Translations under genes and position numbers: made by a program | Assembly: GCA_964530345.1 (NCBI GenBank) | Contig: CAZGYJ010000035.1 | Span: forward strand, 1-20,559 | Origin: JALSJK01 sp964530345 | Lineage (GTDB): Bacteria; Pseudomonadota; Gammaproteobacteria; Methylococcales; Methylomonadaceae | DNA length: 20,559 nucleotides | Direction: 5' to 3' | Notes under the pieces: generated by a model | What the model saw: the letters and a program-made list of their open reading frames with translations, nothing else | Databases searched by the model: none | What the model was told of the DNA's origin: nothing | Shown here: positions 6,412 through 13,056 of the stretch, piece by piece | Numbering within the stretch: position 1 is the stretch's first letter | How the letters are laid out: the number at the start of each line of letters is the position of its first letter

Positions 6412-7545
6412 ATGCTCAATGCAAAACGATTCAATGATTTTCTAATACTGGTTTGCATGTTTTTTTTATTGTTTTCTACATCATTAAAAGCATTTCAAAC
6501 CCAGCAAATTCACAATAAAATTAAATTGCCTGAAGGCTTTGAAATCAGCATATTTGCTGATAATGTTGCTGATGCCAGGAGTATGACATTAGGAAAAAAC
6601 GGAACAGTTTTTGTCGGTACAAGAAAAAAGGGAGATGTCTATGCTTTACAGGATATAAACAAGGATGGTAAGGCTGATCATCGTTATTTGGTTGCGACCG
6701 GGCTGTTTTCACCTAATGGGGTTGCTTACCGAAATGGCAGCCTATTTGTTGCTGAAATTAACCGCATCATCCGATTTGACAATATTGAGCAAAATCTAAA
6801 CAATCCTCCTGCACCTGTCGTTGTTTATGATCAATTTCCTGATAAAACACATCATGGCTGGAAATACCTCAAATTCGGGCCTGATAATCGGCTCTATACA
6901 GCCATTGGAGCGCCTTGTAATATTTGTGAACCCGATGCGGAAATTTTTACTTCTCTGGTGCGGCTAACTCCTGACGGCAAAAAAATGGAAATTTTGGCGC
7001 GTGGTATTCGAAATACCGTTGGTTTTGATTGGCAGCCAAAAACACATTATTTGTATTTTAGTGAAAATGGCCGGGATAATTTAGGCGATGATGTGCCTCC
7101 GGATGAGCTAAATAAATGGACACAAAAGGGCCAGCATTTTGGTTATCCCTATTGTCATGGCGGTGAAATCGCAGATCCTGAATTTGGCAAATTGAAGAAA
7201 TGTCAGCAGTTTGTGGGACCGGAATGGAAGTTCAAAGCACATTTGGCACCTCTTGGCATGCATTTTTATCGTGGCAAGCAGTTCCCCAAACTTTATCAGC
7301 AGCAATTATTTGTTGCCCAGCATGGCTCCTGGAATCGTTCAACACCTCATGGATACCGCATTGCTTTACTGAAGTTTAAACAAGGAAAAGTTATTTCTGA
7401 GACTGTTTTTGCCGAAGGCTGGCTAGATAAAAATGATCAAGTCATTGGGCGTCCAGTAGATATTTTGGAATTACCTGATGGAAGCCTGTTGGTTTCGGAC
7501 GATTATGCCGGAGTGATTTATAAAATTAGCTATTTGGGCAATTAA
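6412..7545 (+). CDS. Exported PQQ-type sorbosone/glucose dehydrogenase-like protein
   Basis: A 377-residue six-bladed beta-propeller of the GSDH/L-sorbosone dehydrogenase group, soluble periplasmic enzymes that oxidise sugars or aldehydes with PQQ. A signal peptide covers about 1-27 (hydrophobic 9-22, then SLKA cleavage region). Family blocks are KLPEGFEISIFAD (38-50), ATGLFSPNGVAY (95-106), THHGWKYLKFGPDNRLY (146-162) with the candidate catalytic His147/His148, ARGIRNTVGFDWQP (196-209) with Arg200, ENGRDNLGDDVPPDELN (218-234), and QHGSWNRSTPHGYRI (303-317). Cysteines C169 and C172 (APCNIC) and C248 and C264 could form disulfides. The true substrate and PQQ dependence cannot be told from sequence. 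Its TAA stop shares one base with the ATG of the next gene, so the Nudix hydrolase is translationally coupled. Upstream is an imperfect hairpin (6341-6389). Confidence 0.8.
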   Translation: MLNAKRFNDFLILVCMFFLLFSTSLKAFQTQQIHNKIKLPEGFEISIFADNVADARSMTLGKNGTVFVGTRKKGDVYALQDINKDGKADHRYLVATGLFSPNGVAYRNGSLFVAEINRIIRFDNIEQNLNNPPAPVVVYDQFPDKTHHGWKYLKFGPDNRLYTAIGAPCNICEPDAEIFTSLVRLTPDGKKMEILARGIRNTVGFDWQPKTHYLYFSENGRDNLGDDVPPDELNKWTQKGQHFGYPYCHGGEIADPEFGKLKKCQQFVGPEWKFKAHLAPLGMHFYRGKQFPKLYQQQLFVAQHGSWNRSTPHGYRIALLKFKQGKVISETVFAEGWLDKNDQVIGRPVDILELPDGSLLVSDDYAGVIYKISYLGN

Positions 7546-8129
7546 TGGACAGAAAAGTAGAAATAATCAGTAGGGAATATGTTTACCAGGGTTTTTTCAG
7601 TATGGAAAAAATCCGTCTTAAACATACTTTATTTGAAGGTGGCTGGAGTCCAGTGCTAACAAGAGAATTATTTCATCGTGGCAAATGCGTTGCTGTACTT
7701 TTATATGATCCGGATAGAGACGAAGTCATTCTGGTAGAACAGTTTCGGATGGGAGCTTTAGAACAAGTTGAACGGGCCTGGCTAATGGAAATTGTTGCTG
7801 GGGCCATTGAACCCGGGGAAACGGCAGAAAATGTTGCATTAAGAGAAGCTGAGGAAGAGGCAAATTGTAAAATAAAAAAATTGTTTAAAATCAATGAGTT
7901 TTATACTACTCCGGGTGGTTCTGCTGAACAAATATCACTTTTTTGTGGTTTGGTTGATGCCACTAATGTTGGAGGTATTCATGGATTGAAAGCAGAGCAT
8001 GAAGATATCAGGGTATTATCAGTCAAGTTTGAACAGGCCTATCAGATGATTGAAAAAGGGGAAATTGAATCTGCAATCCCTATAATTGCGATTCAGTGGT
8101 TAGCATTAAACAAAGAAAAGTTATTTTGA
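7545..8129 (+). CDS. nudF: Nudix hydrolase, ADP-ribose pyrophosphatase NudF type
   Basis: This 194-residue enzyme is expected to split ADP-ribose to AMP and ribose 5-phosphate in the cytosol. The Nudix box is at 86-108: Gly86, five residues, Glu92, seven residues, then REAEEEAN, with the metal-binding Glu residues E101, E104 and E105. The late box Gly is Asn107, a mild departure. The ADP-ribose group signature follows: FYTTPGGSAEQISLFCG (119-135). The N-terminal swapped beta-sheet region (1-45) and HEDIRVLSV (152-160) also fit NudF. It overlaps the dehydrogenase stop by one base (TAATG) and has no room for an independent promoter. A functional tie to the exported dehydrogenase is not obvious; in many genomes nudF sits in unrelated housekeeping operons. 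Confidence 0.88.
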   Translation: MDRKVEIISREYVYQGFFSMEKIRLKHTLFEGGWSPVLTRELFHRGKCVAVLLYDPDRDEVILVEQFRMGALEQVERAWLMEIVAGAIEPGETAENVALREAEEEANCKIKKLFKINEFYTTPGGSAEQISLFCGLVDATNVGGIHGLKAEHEDIRVLSVKFEQAYQMIEKGEIESAIPIIAIQWLALNKEKLF

Positions 8130-8206
8130 AAGGATTTGCTTACATTATATTTCTTATAAATGTGATAAGTTGTCCTGCTCTATGACGCAGAAGCAATGTC
8201 ATTGTT

Positions 8207-9199
8207 ATGAATTATAAAATTATTATTACAGGGCCTGTGGGTTCCGGAAAAACAACTGCCGTTAATTCTTTGACCGGAAGAGATGCAGCATTAACGGATG
8301 CAGTTGTTTCTGATTCTGATTTAGTGACCAAACAGCGCAAAAAAACCACTACTGTTGCGATGGATCATGATGTTGTACAGCTTGAAAATGGTGACACCAT
8401 CAATGTTTTTGGCACACCTGGACAAGAGCGCTTTGATTTTATGTGGGATATTCTTTCTCAGGGAGCCCACGGTATTATTTTATTACTGGATAATACCCGC
8501 AATTATCCATTTCGGGATTTGAAATTTTATACGGAACGGTTTTCTAAGCTTATTGGTGGTTCGCGTTTGATTTTAGGTATAACGCATACTGATGTGAATA
8601 GTGAATTATCCCTGGAAGCCTATCGTAACTGGCTCAATGAAATGGAGGTCAGAGCCGAAGTTTTTGCCGTTGATGCAAGAAAAGGGGAACAAATTCTTGG
8701 GTTGTTATATAAACTACTCGATATAGCAAATGAAAATGTAAGTTTACCAATTGATTTAGTTGACAAAAATGTGCAGAAAACTGAGTCAAAGAGGTTTTCT
8801 GTACGGCATTTTCTGGATAAGCTTAAATTTGAGAGTAAGGATAATTTCACTGATATTTCCCAGGAAAGAACTCTGCAAATCGATAAAAAAGCGCTTGCCG
8901 AGATTGCCAAGGTCGAAGGTGTGAGGGGAATATCGTTGCTTGATGCGGAAGAATTATTGCATTCAACTATTGATGATGAAGAGTTAAATGAGTTCCTGAA
9001 ATTTTTAACTGGTATTGCATCAGATATTTCAACCGATCTGGATAGAGGGAGCATCCACCGTATTATGCTACGCTCACCTGGTGATGATAATGTGATGCTT
9101 TTTTTGGAGCGGGAAAAATCCCTGGGGATTATTTCAAAACAGCGTAAGTCAATTCAGGTGTTAAGTCAGCAGATAGAAGATAAACTCCAATGGCTTTGA
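8207..9199 (+). CDS. Small GTPase fused to a roadblock/LC7-like domain
   Basis: A 330-residue cytosolic protein with two parts. Residues 1-175 are a small Ras/Arf-like GTPase of the prokaryotic MglA/COG2229 type: P-loop GPVGSGKTT (9-17), a Thr-rich switch I region (KKTTT, 45-49), G3 motif GTPGQERF (69-76) with Gln73 at the usual catalytic place, and THTD (126-129) where most GTPases have NKxD. After a charged linker (about 180-225), residues 228-326 look like a roadblock/LC7 domain: GVRGISLLDAEELLHSTIDDEEL, a long helix, a strand pair with LFLEREKSLGII, and a final helix. In MglA/MglB polarity systems the roadblock protein is a separate GTPase-activating partner; here it seems fused. It is the first gene of a six-gene rightward group. 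Upstream there is no clear promoter and a weak ribosome binding site, with a small CAATG-T-CATTG palindrome at 8194-8204. The GTPase call is firm; the roadblock call is by pattern. Confidence 0.75.
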   Translation: MNYKIIITGPVGSGKTTAVNSLTGRDAALTDAVVSDSDLVTKQRKKTTTVAMDHDVVQLENGDTINVFGTPGQERFDFMWDILSQGAHGIILLLDNTRNYPFRDLKFYTERFSKLIGGSRLILGITHTDVNSELSLEAYRNWLNEMEVRAEVFAVDARKGEQILGLLYKLLDIANENVSLPIDLVDKNVQKTESKRFSVRHFLDKLKFESKDNFTDISQERTLQIDKKALAEIAKVEGVRGISLLDAEELLHSTIDDEELNEFLKFLTGIASDISTDLDRGSIHRIMLRSPGDDNVMLFLEREKSLGIISKQRKSIQVLSQQIEDKLQWL

Positions 9200-9258
9200 T
9201 TTTGATCAACCCTCTTTTTGTGCCGCGAAGCAATATCTTCAATCGAAAAAAGTAAAAG

Positions 9259-9924
9259 ATGGGCGTTAGAAAAGATATGATGGAAAAAGTTCTGGAAAAC
9301 ATGAGTCGATTGAAAGGTGTTCATCACTCGTGTATCTATCATGAAACCCATGGCATATTTTCTACTTTTCCGGAAGAAAAGGGCGATATTTTAGCAACAG
9401 CTCGAAGAGTAGAACAGGTGTTTTCTAGTTTGCAAGTTCTTGAAAAGGCCCACGATGAAATTTATTTTTCGCTGGAAGACAAGTATCTGGCAGCTTACTT
9501 GATGTATGATTCTCATATTGCACTTTTACTGACTGATAAGAAAATAAATTTCAGCCTGGTTCATATGGGAATACGTGCGGCATCTGCCAAGATCAGGGCT
9601 TATTTATCACTTAATGCTAATAAAAACACCAAATTTACAACAAACTTGGTTGCAGAATCAGGCGATCCGATACTAGATCATATTTTTGAACAAATATTAA
9701 CGGAATTGATTAATTATTTTGGTCCAGCCGCAAAATTTGTTTTAGAAGATGCTGTTATTCAGTGGGAAACAAAATATCTTAAAAGTTATGACAATATTCC
9801 CGAATTATCCGATATTCTAGTTGAACAATTTGATACGGTTATCGAAAAAAGGGCTTTCAGACAATTCGTTAATAAATTACTTAAGGAATTACTGAAAAAA
9901 GAAAAAAGGAAATTTAATCTATGA
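9259..9924 (+). CDS. Roadblock/LC7-like protein with a helical C-terminal tail
   Basis: A 221-residue soluble protein. Residues about 8-116 have roadblock/LC7 layout: an opening helix (MEKVLENMSRLKG), a strand pair (VHHSCIYHETHGIFSTF), a long helix (GDILATARRVEQVFSSLQVLEKA), a three-strand stretch (DEIYFSLEDKYLAAYLM, HIALLLTD) and a closing helix (SLVHMGIRAASAKIRAYL). After a polar linker, 137-213 is a helical region with YFGPAAKFVLED (153-164) that I do not recognise with certainty. It ends in a very basic KKEKRK tail. It overlaps the next gene by 4 bases (ATGA). The natural reading is that it partners the GTPase-roadblock fusion upstream, as MglB does for MglA. ATG at 9259 or the ATG pair at 9277/9280 could be the true start; none has a strong ribosome binding site. 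Confidence 0.6.
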   Translation: MGVRKDMMEKVLENMSRLKGVHHSCIYHETHGIFSTFPEEKGDILATARRVEQVFSSLQVLEKAHDEIYFSLEDKYLAAYLMYDSHIALLLTDKKINFSLVHMGIRAASAKIRAYLSLNANKNTKFTTNLVAESGDPILDHIFEQILTELINYFGPAAKFVLEDAVIQWETKYLKSYDNIPELSDILVEQFDTVIEKRAFRQFVNKLLKELLKKEKRKFNL

Positions 9925-11111
9925 AACCGAAAAAAATCAGGGATAAATTATTATTGGTATTATTGACTTTTTTCTTCATTCCAATTTTGATAATTGGCGT
10001 CTATTCATTAGTTTTTGGAACTGAAACTTTAGAGAAAGGGAGTTTGGAAACCCAAACCGTCAGGTTGAACCAAAGTATCTTGGAAATCCAGGATTACCTG
10101 GATCAAGTCGATAATGATTTATTTTATCTGAGTGAATCCAGCGCGCTGAGTTTATATTTTTCTACCTTGCAGTCAGGAAGTGCAGTGAAACAAAGATTGA
10201 TGCTGACGAATCTACGACTAAGCTTCAAGAAGTTTTTAAAGCATAAGCCACAGTATTTGCAAATCAGTTATATTGACTCAGGCGGTATGGAAGTGGTTCG
10301 AATTGAAAATATTGGCGGAAAGGTGAGAAATATTTCTGATCCAGACTTGCAAAGTCAAAGAGAGATGGTTTTTTTTAAACGTACAATTGGATTACAGAAA
10401 GGCGATTTATATATGTCTGAGTTGGAATTGAGCCGGAAAGATAATGAAATTGTTAAACCATTCAAGCCAACTGTTCATTACGCCACACCAATTTTTGACA
10501 AGCAAAATAGTCCACAAGGTATTTTGGTGTTTAATGTTGATATGAATAGAATTTTACAAAAAACTACTTCTCAATTACCTAAAGGAATGCAAGAATTATT
10601 AGTAGACTCAGAAGGCTATTATCTTTTTCATTCTGATTCGGGAAAAGCCTGGAGCGGAAAAAATAATCTGGATACCGGGGCTAATTTTTTTTCGGACGAA
10701 AAAATTTCCAAAGATAAATTAAAAAATACTTCTGCTATTAATCATCATAATATTTCTAATCAAGTCATTAGTTATGCTACTGTTAAAATTAATGATAATC
10801 AGCGCCAGTTGGGAAAGTTAATTATTACTGCACCAAAAGATATTGTTTTTCAATTATCAGAGCAGTTTAGTTCAAAATTAATGATGGTTATGGCATCGCT
10901 GTTGTTGGTGGGGACTATTATTGCTTACTTTGTTTCAGGTCTTATTCCTAAATCGTTGCTTGTTTTTGCTGAAGATGTTGAAAGATTAAGTAAAGGTGAA
11001 ATTGAAACACCCATTGCTGCAACATCTAATGATGAGATTGGTGATTTGGCTGTTGCAGTTGAAAGGTTAAGGAAATCGATAAAATTCCTGATGAAAAAAG
11101 TTGAGCATTAA
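9921..11111 (+). CDS. Cache-HAMP membrane receptor without an output domain
   Basis: A 396-residue inner-membrane sensor. Membrane span 1 is about 10-32 and span 2 about 320-342. Between them lies a periplasmic domain of nearly 290 residues with double-Cache features: an N-terminal long helix (36-75), YLQISYIDSGGMEVVRIEN (112-130), a central VHYATPIFD...GILVFNVDM stretch (185-208) and a second lobe with LLVDSEGYYLFHS (226-238). After span 2 a HAMP domain runs 343-396, including EDVERLSKGEIETPI and the DEIGDLAVAVERL signature (371-383). The chain then ends: no kinase, chemoreceptor, GGDEF or other output follows. Such sensors usually carry an output domain, so signalling probably passes to a separate cytosolic partner, most simply the roadblock/GTPase proteins. 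It starts inside the upstream stop codon (ATGA overlap). Confidence 0.78.
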   Translation: MKPKKIRDKLLLVLLTFFFIPILIIGVYSLVFGTETLEKGSLETQTVRLNQSILEIQDYLDQVDNDLFYLSESSALSLYFSTLQSGSAVKQRLMLTNLRLSFKKFLKHKPQYLQISYIDSGGMEVVRIENIGGKVRNISDPDLQSQREMVFFKRTIGLQKGDLYMSELELSRKDNEIVKPFKPTVHYATPIFDKQNSPQGILVFNVDMNRILQKTTSQLPKGMQELLVDSEGYYLFHSDSGKAWSGKNNLDTGANFFSDEKISKDKLKNTSAINHHNISNQVISYATVKINDNQRQLGKLIITAPKDIVFQLSEQFSSKLMMVMASLLLVGTIIAYFVSGLIPKSLLVFAEDVERLSKGEIETPIAATSNDEIGDLAVAVERLRKSIKFLMKKVEH

Positions 11112-11136
11112 TATTGCTTTTTGGCATAAATTAAAA

Positions 11137-11142
11137 AGAGGA
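11137..11142 (+). promoter_or_regulatory. Ribosome binding site fixing the small lipoprotein start
   Basis: AGAGGA lies 9 bases before the ATG at 11152. This supports that start over an in-frame TTG at 11101 inside the receptor gene, which would put 17 residues before the lipoprotein signal peptide. Confidence 0.6.
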
Positions 11143-11151
11143 TTAGTTTTC

Positions 11152-11457
11152 ATGAAATACCTCAAAAAACTACTGTTGTTTATTCCGTTAATTTGGGTTA
11201 TTACTGGTTGTCAGCAAAGTGAAACTGAACAACAAGCAAATAAACAAACTGAAGCATCGCAACAGCAAGTTGCAGTGGATGAAAATAAAGAGTCAGCTTC
11301 TAGTAAGCTTACACCATTGGAAAATGAACAACCTGATCAGCCTTTGAGTATCGATGAATTTAATGATGCAATTTACGAGGTCGTTCAGGATTCAATTCAG
11401 GACGCCGTGGAAAATGCAGTAGAAGATGAAGTCGCGAAAGAGGAGCAACAACAATGA
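11152..11457 (+). CDS. Small acidic Gln-rich lipoprotein
   Basis: A 101-residue exported lipoprotein. The signal peptide MKYLKKLLLFIPLIWVITGC ends in a lipobox ITGC with Cys20 as the lipidation site. Next comes a low-complexity Gln/Glu/Lys-rich linker (21-65), then an acidic amphipathic helix (66-96) with repeating Asp/Glu and Val/Ala positions (SIDEFNDAIYEVVQDSIQDAVENAVEDEV). I do not recognise it. The form, a lipid anchor on a flexible tether with one helix, suits an envelope adaptor that contacts another protein such as the exported LysM or rhodanese proteins encoded next, or the periplasmic domain of the receptor upstream. It overlaps the rhodanese gene by 4 bases and starts 40 bases after the receptor stop. 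Confidence 0.65.
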   Translation: MKYLKKLLLFIPLIWVITGCQQSETEQQANKQTEASQQQVAVDENKESASSKLTPLENEQPDQPLSIDEFNDAIYEVVQDSIQDAVENAVEDEVAKEEQQQ

Positions 11458-12089
11458 AAAAAATATTGATAACATTATTGATGTTAACTGGCTCATGGAT
11501 AATACACGCCGAAGATGAAGTTAAAATAAAAATTACGGCTGATCTTCCTTATCTTGATGTCAGGCATAATGGCGAAATTGTCAGAATCATGCGCATTCAG
11601 GATCCTGAGCATCGATTGAGTAATAGTTATGCTAAAACATCAAGGCCTTGTCCGCCGTTTTGTGTGCATCCAATCAAGCTCACAGATAAGGTGCAGACTG
11701 TTGGAGTACTCGAATTATTAAATTTTTTGGATAATCAAGTTAAAAAGGGCAAAGGTGCATTAATCGATGCCCGATTGCCCCAATGGTATGAAAAAGGCAC
11801 TATTCCCGGTTCTGTGAATATCCCATTTCCTATTTTGACAGCAGGAACAGAAAATCCACATACAGCTCGAATTCTCAAGTTATTAGGGGGGAATAAAAGC
11901 AAAGATGGCAGTTGGAATTTTGAAAAAGCCCGTGAATTAATGCTTTTTTGTAACGGTTTATGGTGTGGTCAATCTACTAGAGCCATTAAGGCACTTATCA
12001 AAATTGGATATCCGGAAAATAAATTGTTTTGGTATCGAGGTGGCATGCAAGATTGGCAATTATTAGGTTTAACAACAGTTATTCCATAA
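11454..12089 (+). CDS. Exported rhodanese-like protein with paired cysteines
   Basis: A 211-residue protein with a cleavable signal peptide (about 1-19, ending IIHA). A first section (20-75) contains RPCPPFC (64-70), a two-Cys turn. A rhodanese domain follows (about 82-208): ALIDARLPQWYEKGTIPGSVNIPF (102-125), the active-site loop beginning at Cys166 (CNGLWCGQS, 166-174), and WYRGGMQDWQLLGL (193-206). Rhodaneses move sulfane sulfur through a loop cysteine; here that loop holds a second Cys171, and together with the C66/C70 pair this suggests disulfide or persulfide chemistry in the periplasm rather than cytosolic thiosulfate detoxification. Translation is coupled to the lipoprotein gene upstream (ATGA overlap), and the LysM gene follows 16 bases later. 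Placement in a sensor-GTPase operon hints at a redox- or sulfur-related signal, which is inference. Confidence 0.78.
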   Translation: MKKILITLLMLTGSWIIHAEDEVKIKITADLPYLDVRHNGEIVRIMRIQDPEHRLSNSYAKTSRPCPPFCVHPIKLTDKVQTVGVLELLNFLDNQVKKGKGALIDARLPQWYEKGTIPGSVNIPFPILTAGTENPHTARILKLLGGNKSKDGSWNFEKARELMLFCNGLWCGQSTRAIKALIKIGYPENKLFWYRGGMQDWQLLGLTTVIP

Positions 12090-12105
12090 TTTAAAGAGGT
12101 TTGTT

Positions 12106-12825
12106 ATGAGACAATTTGCAATGAAGCTGTTAATCAGGCTTTTAATATTGTTTGCCACTTTTCCTGTTGTTGCAGAAACTCCTGATCCATATATTGAGGC
12201 TTTGAGTAACGAGGCAGATAAAACCAAAATGAAACCTTCTTCAGTGGTTGCTACTGATAACGAACCTGAACCTGGCGTAGTCCTGGATGGATCTGTTGAT
12301 GAATTAGCCGAAAAAATTAGCGATCAGTTAGAACTTATTCTCACTGGTAAAACCAGTAAAAGGCAAAAACAAAAACAATTGGCCGAGGTGATATCTTCAG
12401 GGGTTAAGGAAGGGCGCAAGATTGATGAAATTCATGACATTGTTCGTCAGGCAATGACTGAATTAAGGGAAAAAGAAGGGCTGGATATACAACCTGAGGT
12501 GGCTGAATTTGCCGAAAAAGTAGTAAGTAATATTGTTTCTTCCAGTAAAAATTTAGCGCGGGGAGATCAAAATGATCCCTATATCCAAGCGCTTAATGCC
12601 GAAGTGAGTAAAACGACACTGGAAGAAAAGAGTAACAACACTGAAAAAAGACAACCGCAACAGCACCACACCATTGTAGTACTAAAAGGCGATTCATTAT
12701 ATAAAATAGCAAAAAAGATATATGGATCTGGGGATAAATACATGGTGTTGTTTAATGCAAACAGAGATAAATTGAAAGATCCCAATCTGATTGAGATTGG
12801 CCAGATCCTCAATATTCCGTTTTGA
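12106..12825 (+). CDS. Exported LysM protein with a duplicated DPYI-type motif
   Basis: A 239-residue exported protein: signal peptide about 1-24 (hydrophobic 7-22, VVAE cleavage region), a polar and helical middle, and a C-terminal LysM domain (188-239: HTIVVLKGDSLYKIAKKIYG, NANRDKLKDPNLIEIGQILNIP). LysM binds peptidoglycan. A 14-residue motif occurs twice, DPYIEALSNEADKT (27-40) and DPYIQALNAEVSKT (157-170), identical at 9 positions; each begins a unit followed by a linker. Between them lie charged helices (61-121). The first copy is right at the mature N-terminus, which suggests a binding peptide for a partner. AGAGG at 12095-12099 supports the ATG at 12106; a second ATG at 12121 is possible. 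It is the last gene of the GTPase group, with no clear terminator after it. Confidence 0.78.
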   Translation: MRQFAMKLLIRLLILFATFPVVAETPDPYIEALSNEADKTKMKPSSVVATDNEPEPGVVLDGSVDELAEKISDQLELILTGKTSKRQKQKQLAEVISSGVKEGRKIDEIHDIVRQAMTELREKEGLDIQPEVAEFAEKVVSNIVSSSKNLARGDQNDPYIQALNAEVSKTTLEEKSNNTEKRQPQQHHTIVVLKGDSLYKIAKKIYGSGDKYMVLFNANRDKLKDPNLIEIGQILNIPF

Positions 12826-12872
12826 TCCGGGAGATTATCTAAATATGCCTGTAAAATTTTCATTTCTAACAT

Positions 12873-12968
12873 AATCAATAACTTATTGCGTATTGATAAT
12901 ATTCAGTTTTTTGCTTTTCAAGACATTTATGTTTTAGAAAAATCTTATTTTATATATCAATCAATAAC
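12873..12968. repeat. Repeated ATCAATA-type motifs upstream of the TonB receptor gene
   Basis: AATCAATAAC occurs twice in direct orientation (12873-12882 and 12959-12968), 86 bases apart, and a core TATTGAT in inverse orientation is at 12891-12897. The first copy also forms a CAATAA-C-TTATTG palindrome (12876-12888). They could be operator sites for the downstream operon. The surrounding DNA is very AT-rich, so chance is a real alternative. Confidence 0.3.
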
Positions 12969-13008
12969 ATCCAACATCCTTCTGTATTAAATTAGCCCTA
13001 CCAAATTT

Positions 13009-13036
13009 TTAGAAACTGCTAGTCTTAATTTATAGT
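13009..13036 (+). promoter_or_regulatory. Weak candidate promoter for the TonB-YfiR-kinase operon
   Basis: TATAGT at 13031-13036 matches the -10 consensus at 5 of 6 positions, with a poor -35 (TTAGAA, 13009-13014) 16 bases upstream. The transcript would start near 13043, leaving only about 14 bases before the ATG at 13057. An activator or another promoter further upstream is equally likely. Confidence 0.28.
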
Positions 13037-13056
13037 TAATTCTCTAGATTTAAGGC

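Noticed and set aside
8126..8160. TTGAAA, TTGCTT and TATAAA hexamers before the GTPase gene
   Set aside because: Spacings (13-14 or 23 bases) do not fit a sigma70 promoter, so no promoter is called there.
8620..9054. 144-codon leftward reading frame opposite the GTPase gene
   Set aside because: It is Ser-rich low-quality sequence antisense to a clear GTPase/roadblock coding region, with no ribosome binding site or recognisable motif.
9196..9209. TTGAT-TTTG-ATCAA inverted repeat at the end of the GTPase gene
   Set aside because: The stem is five A/T-rich pairs and no T run follows directly; it does not convincingly end transcription before the roadblock gene.
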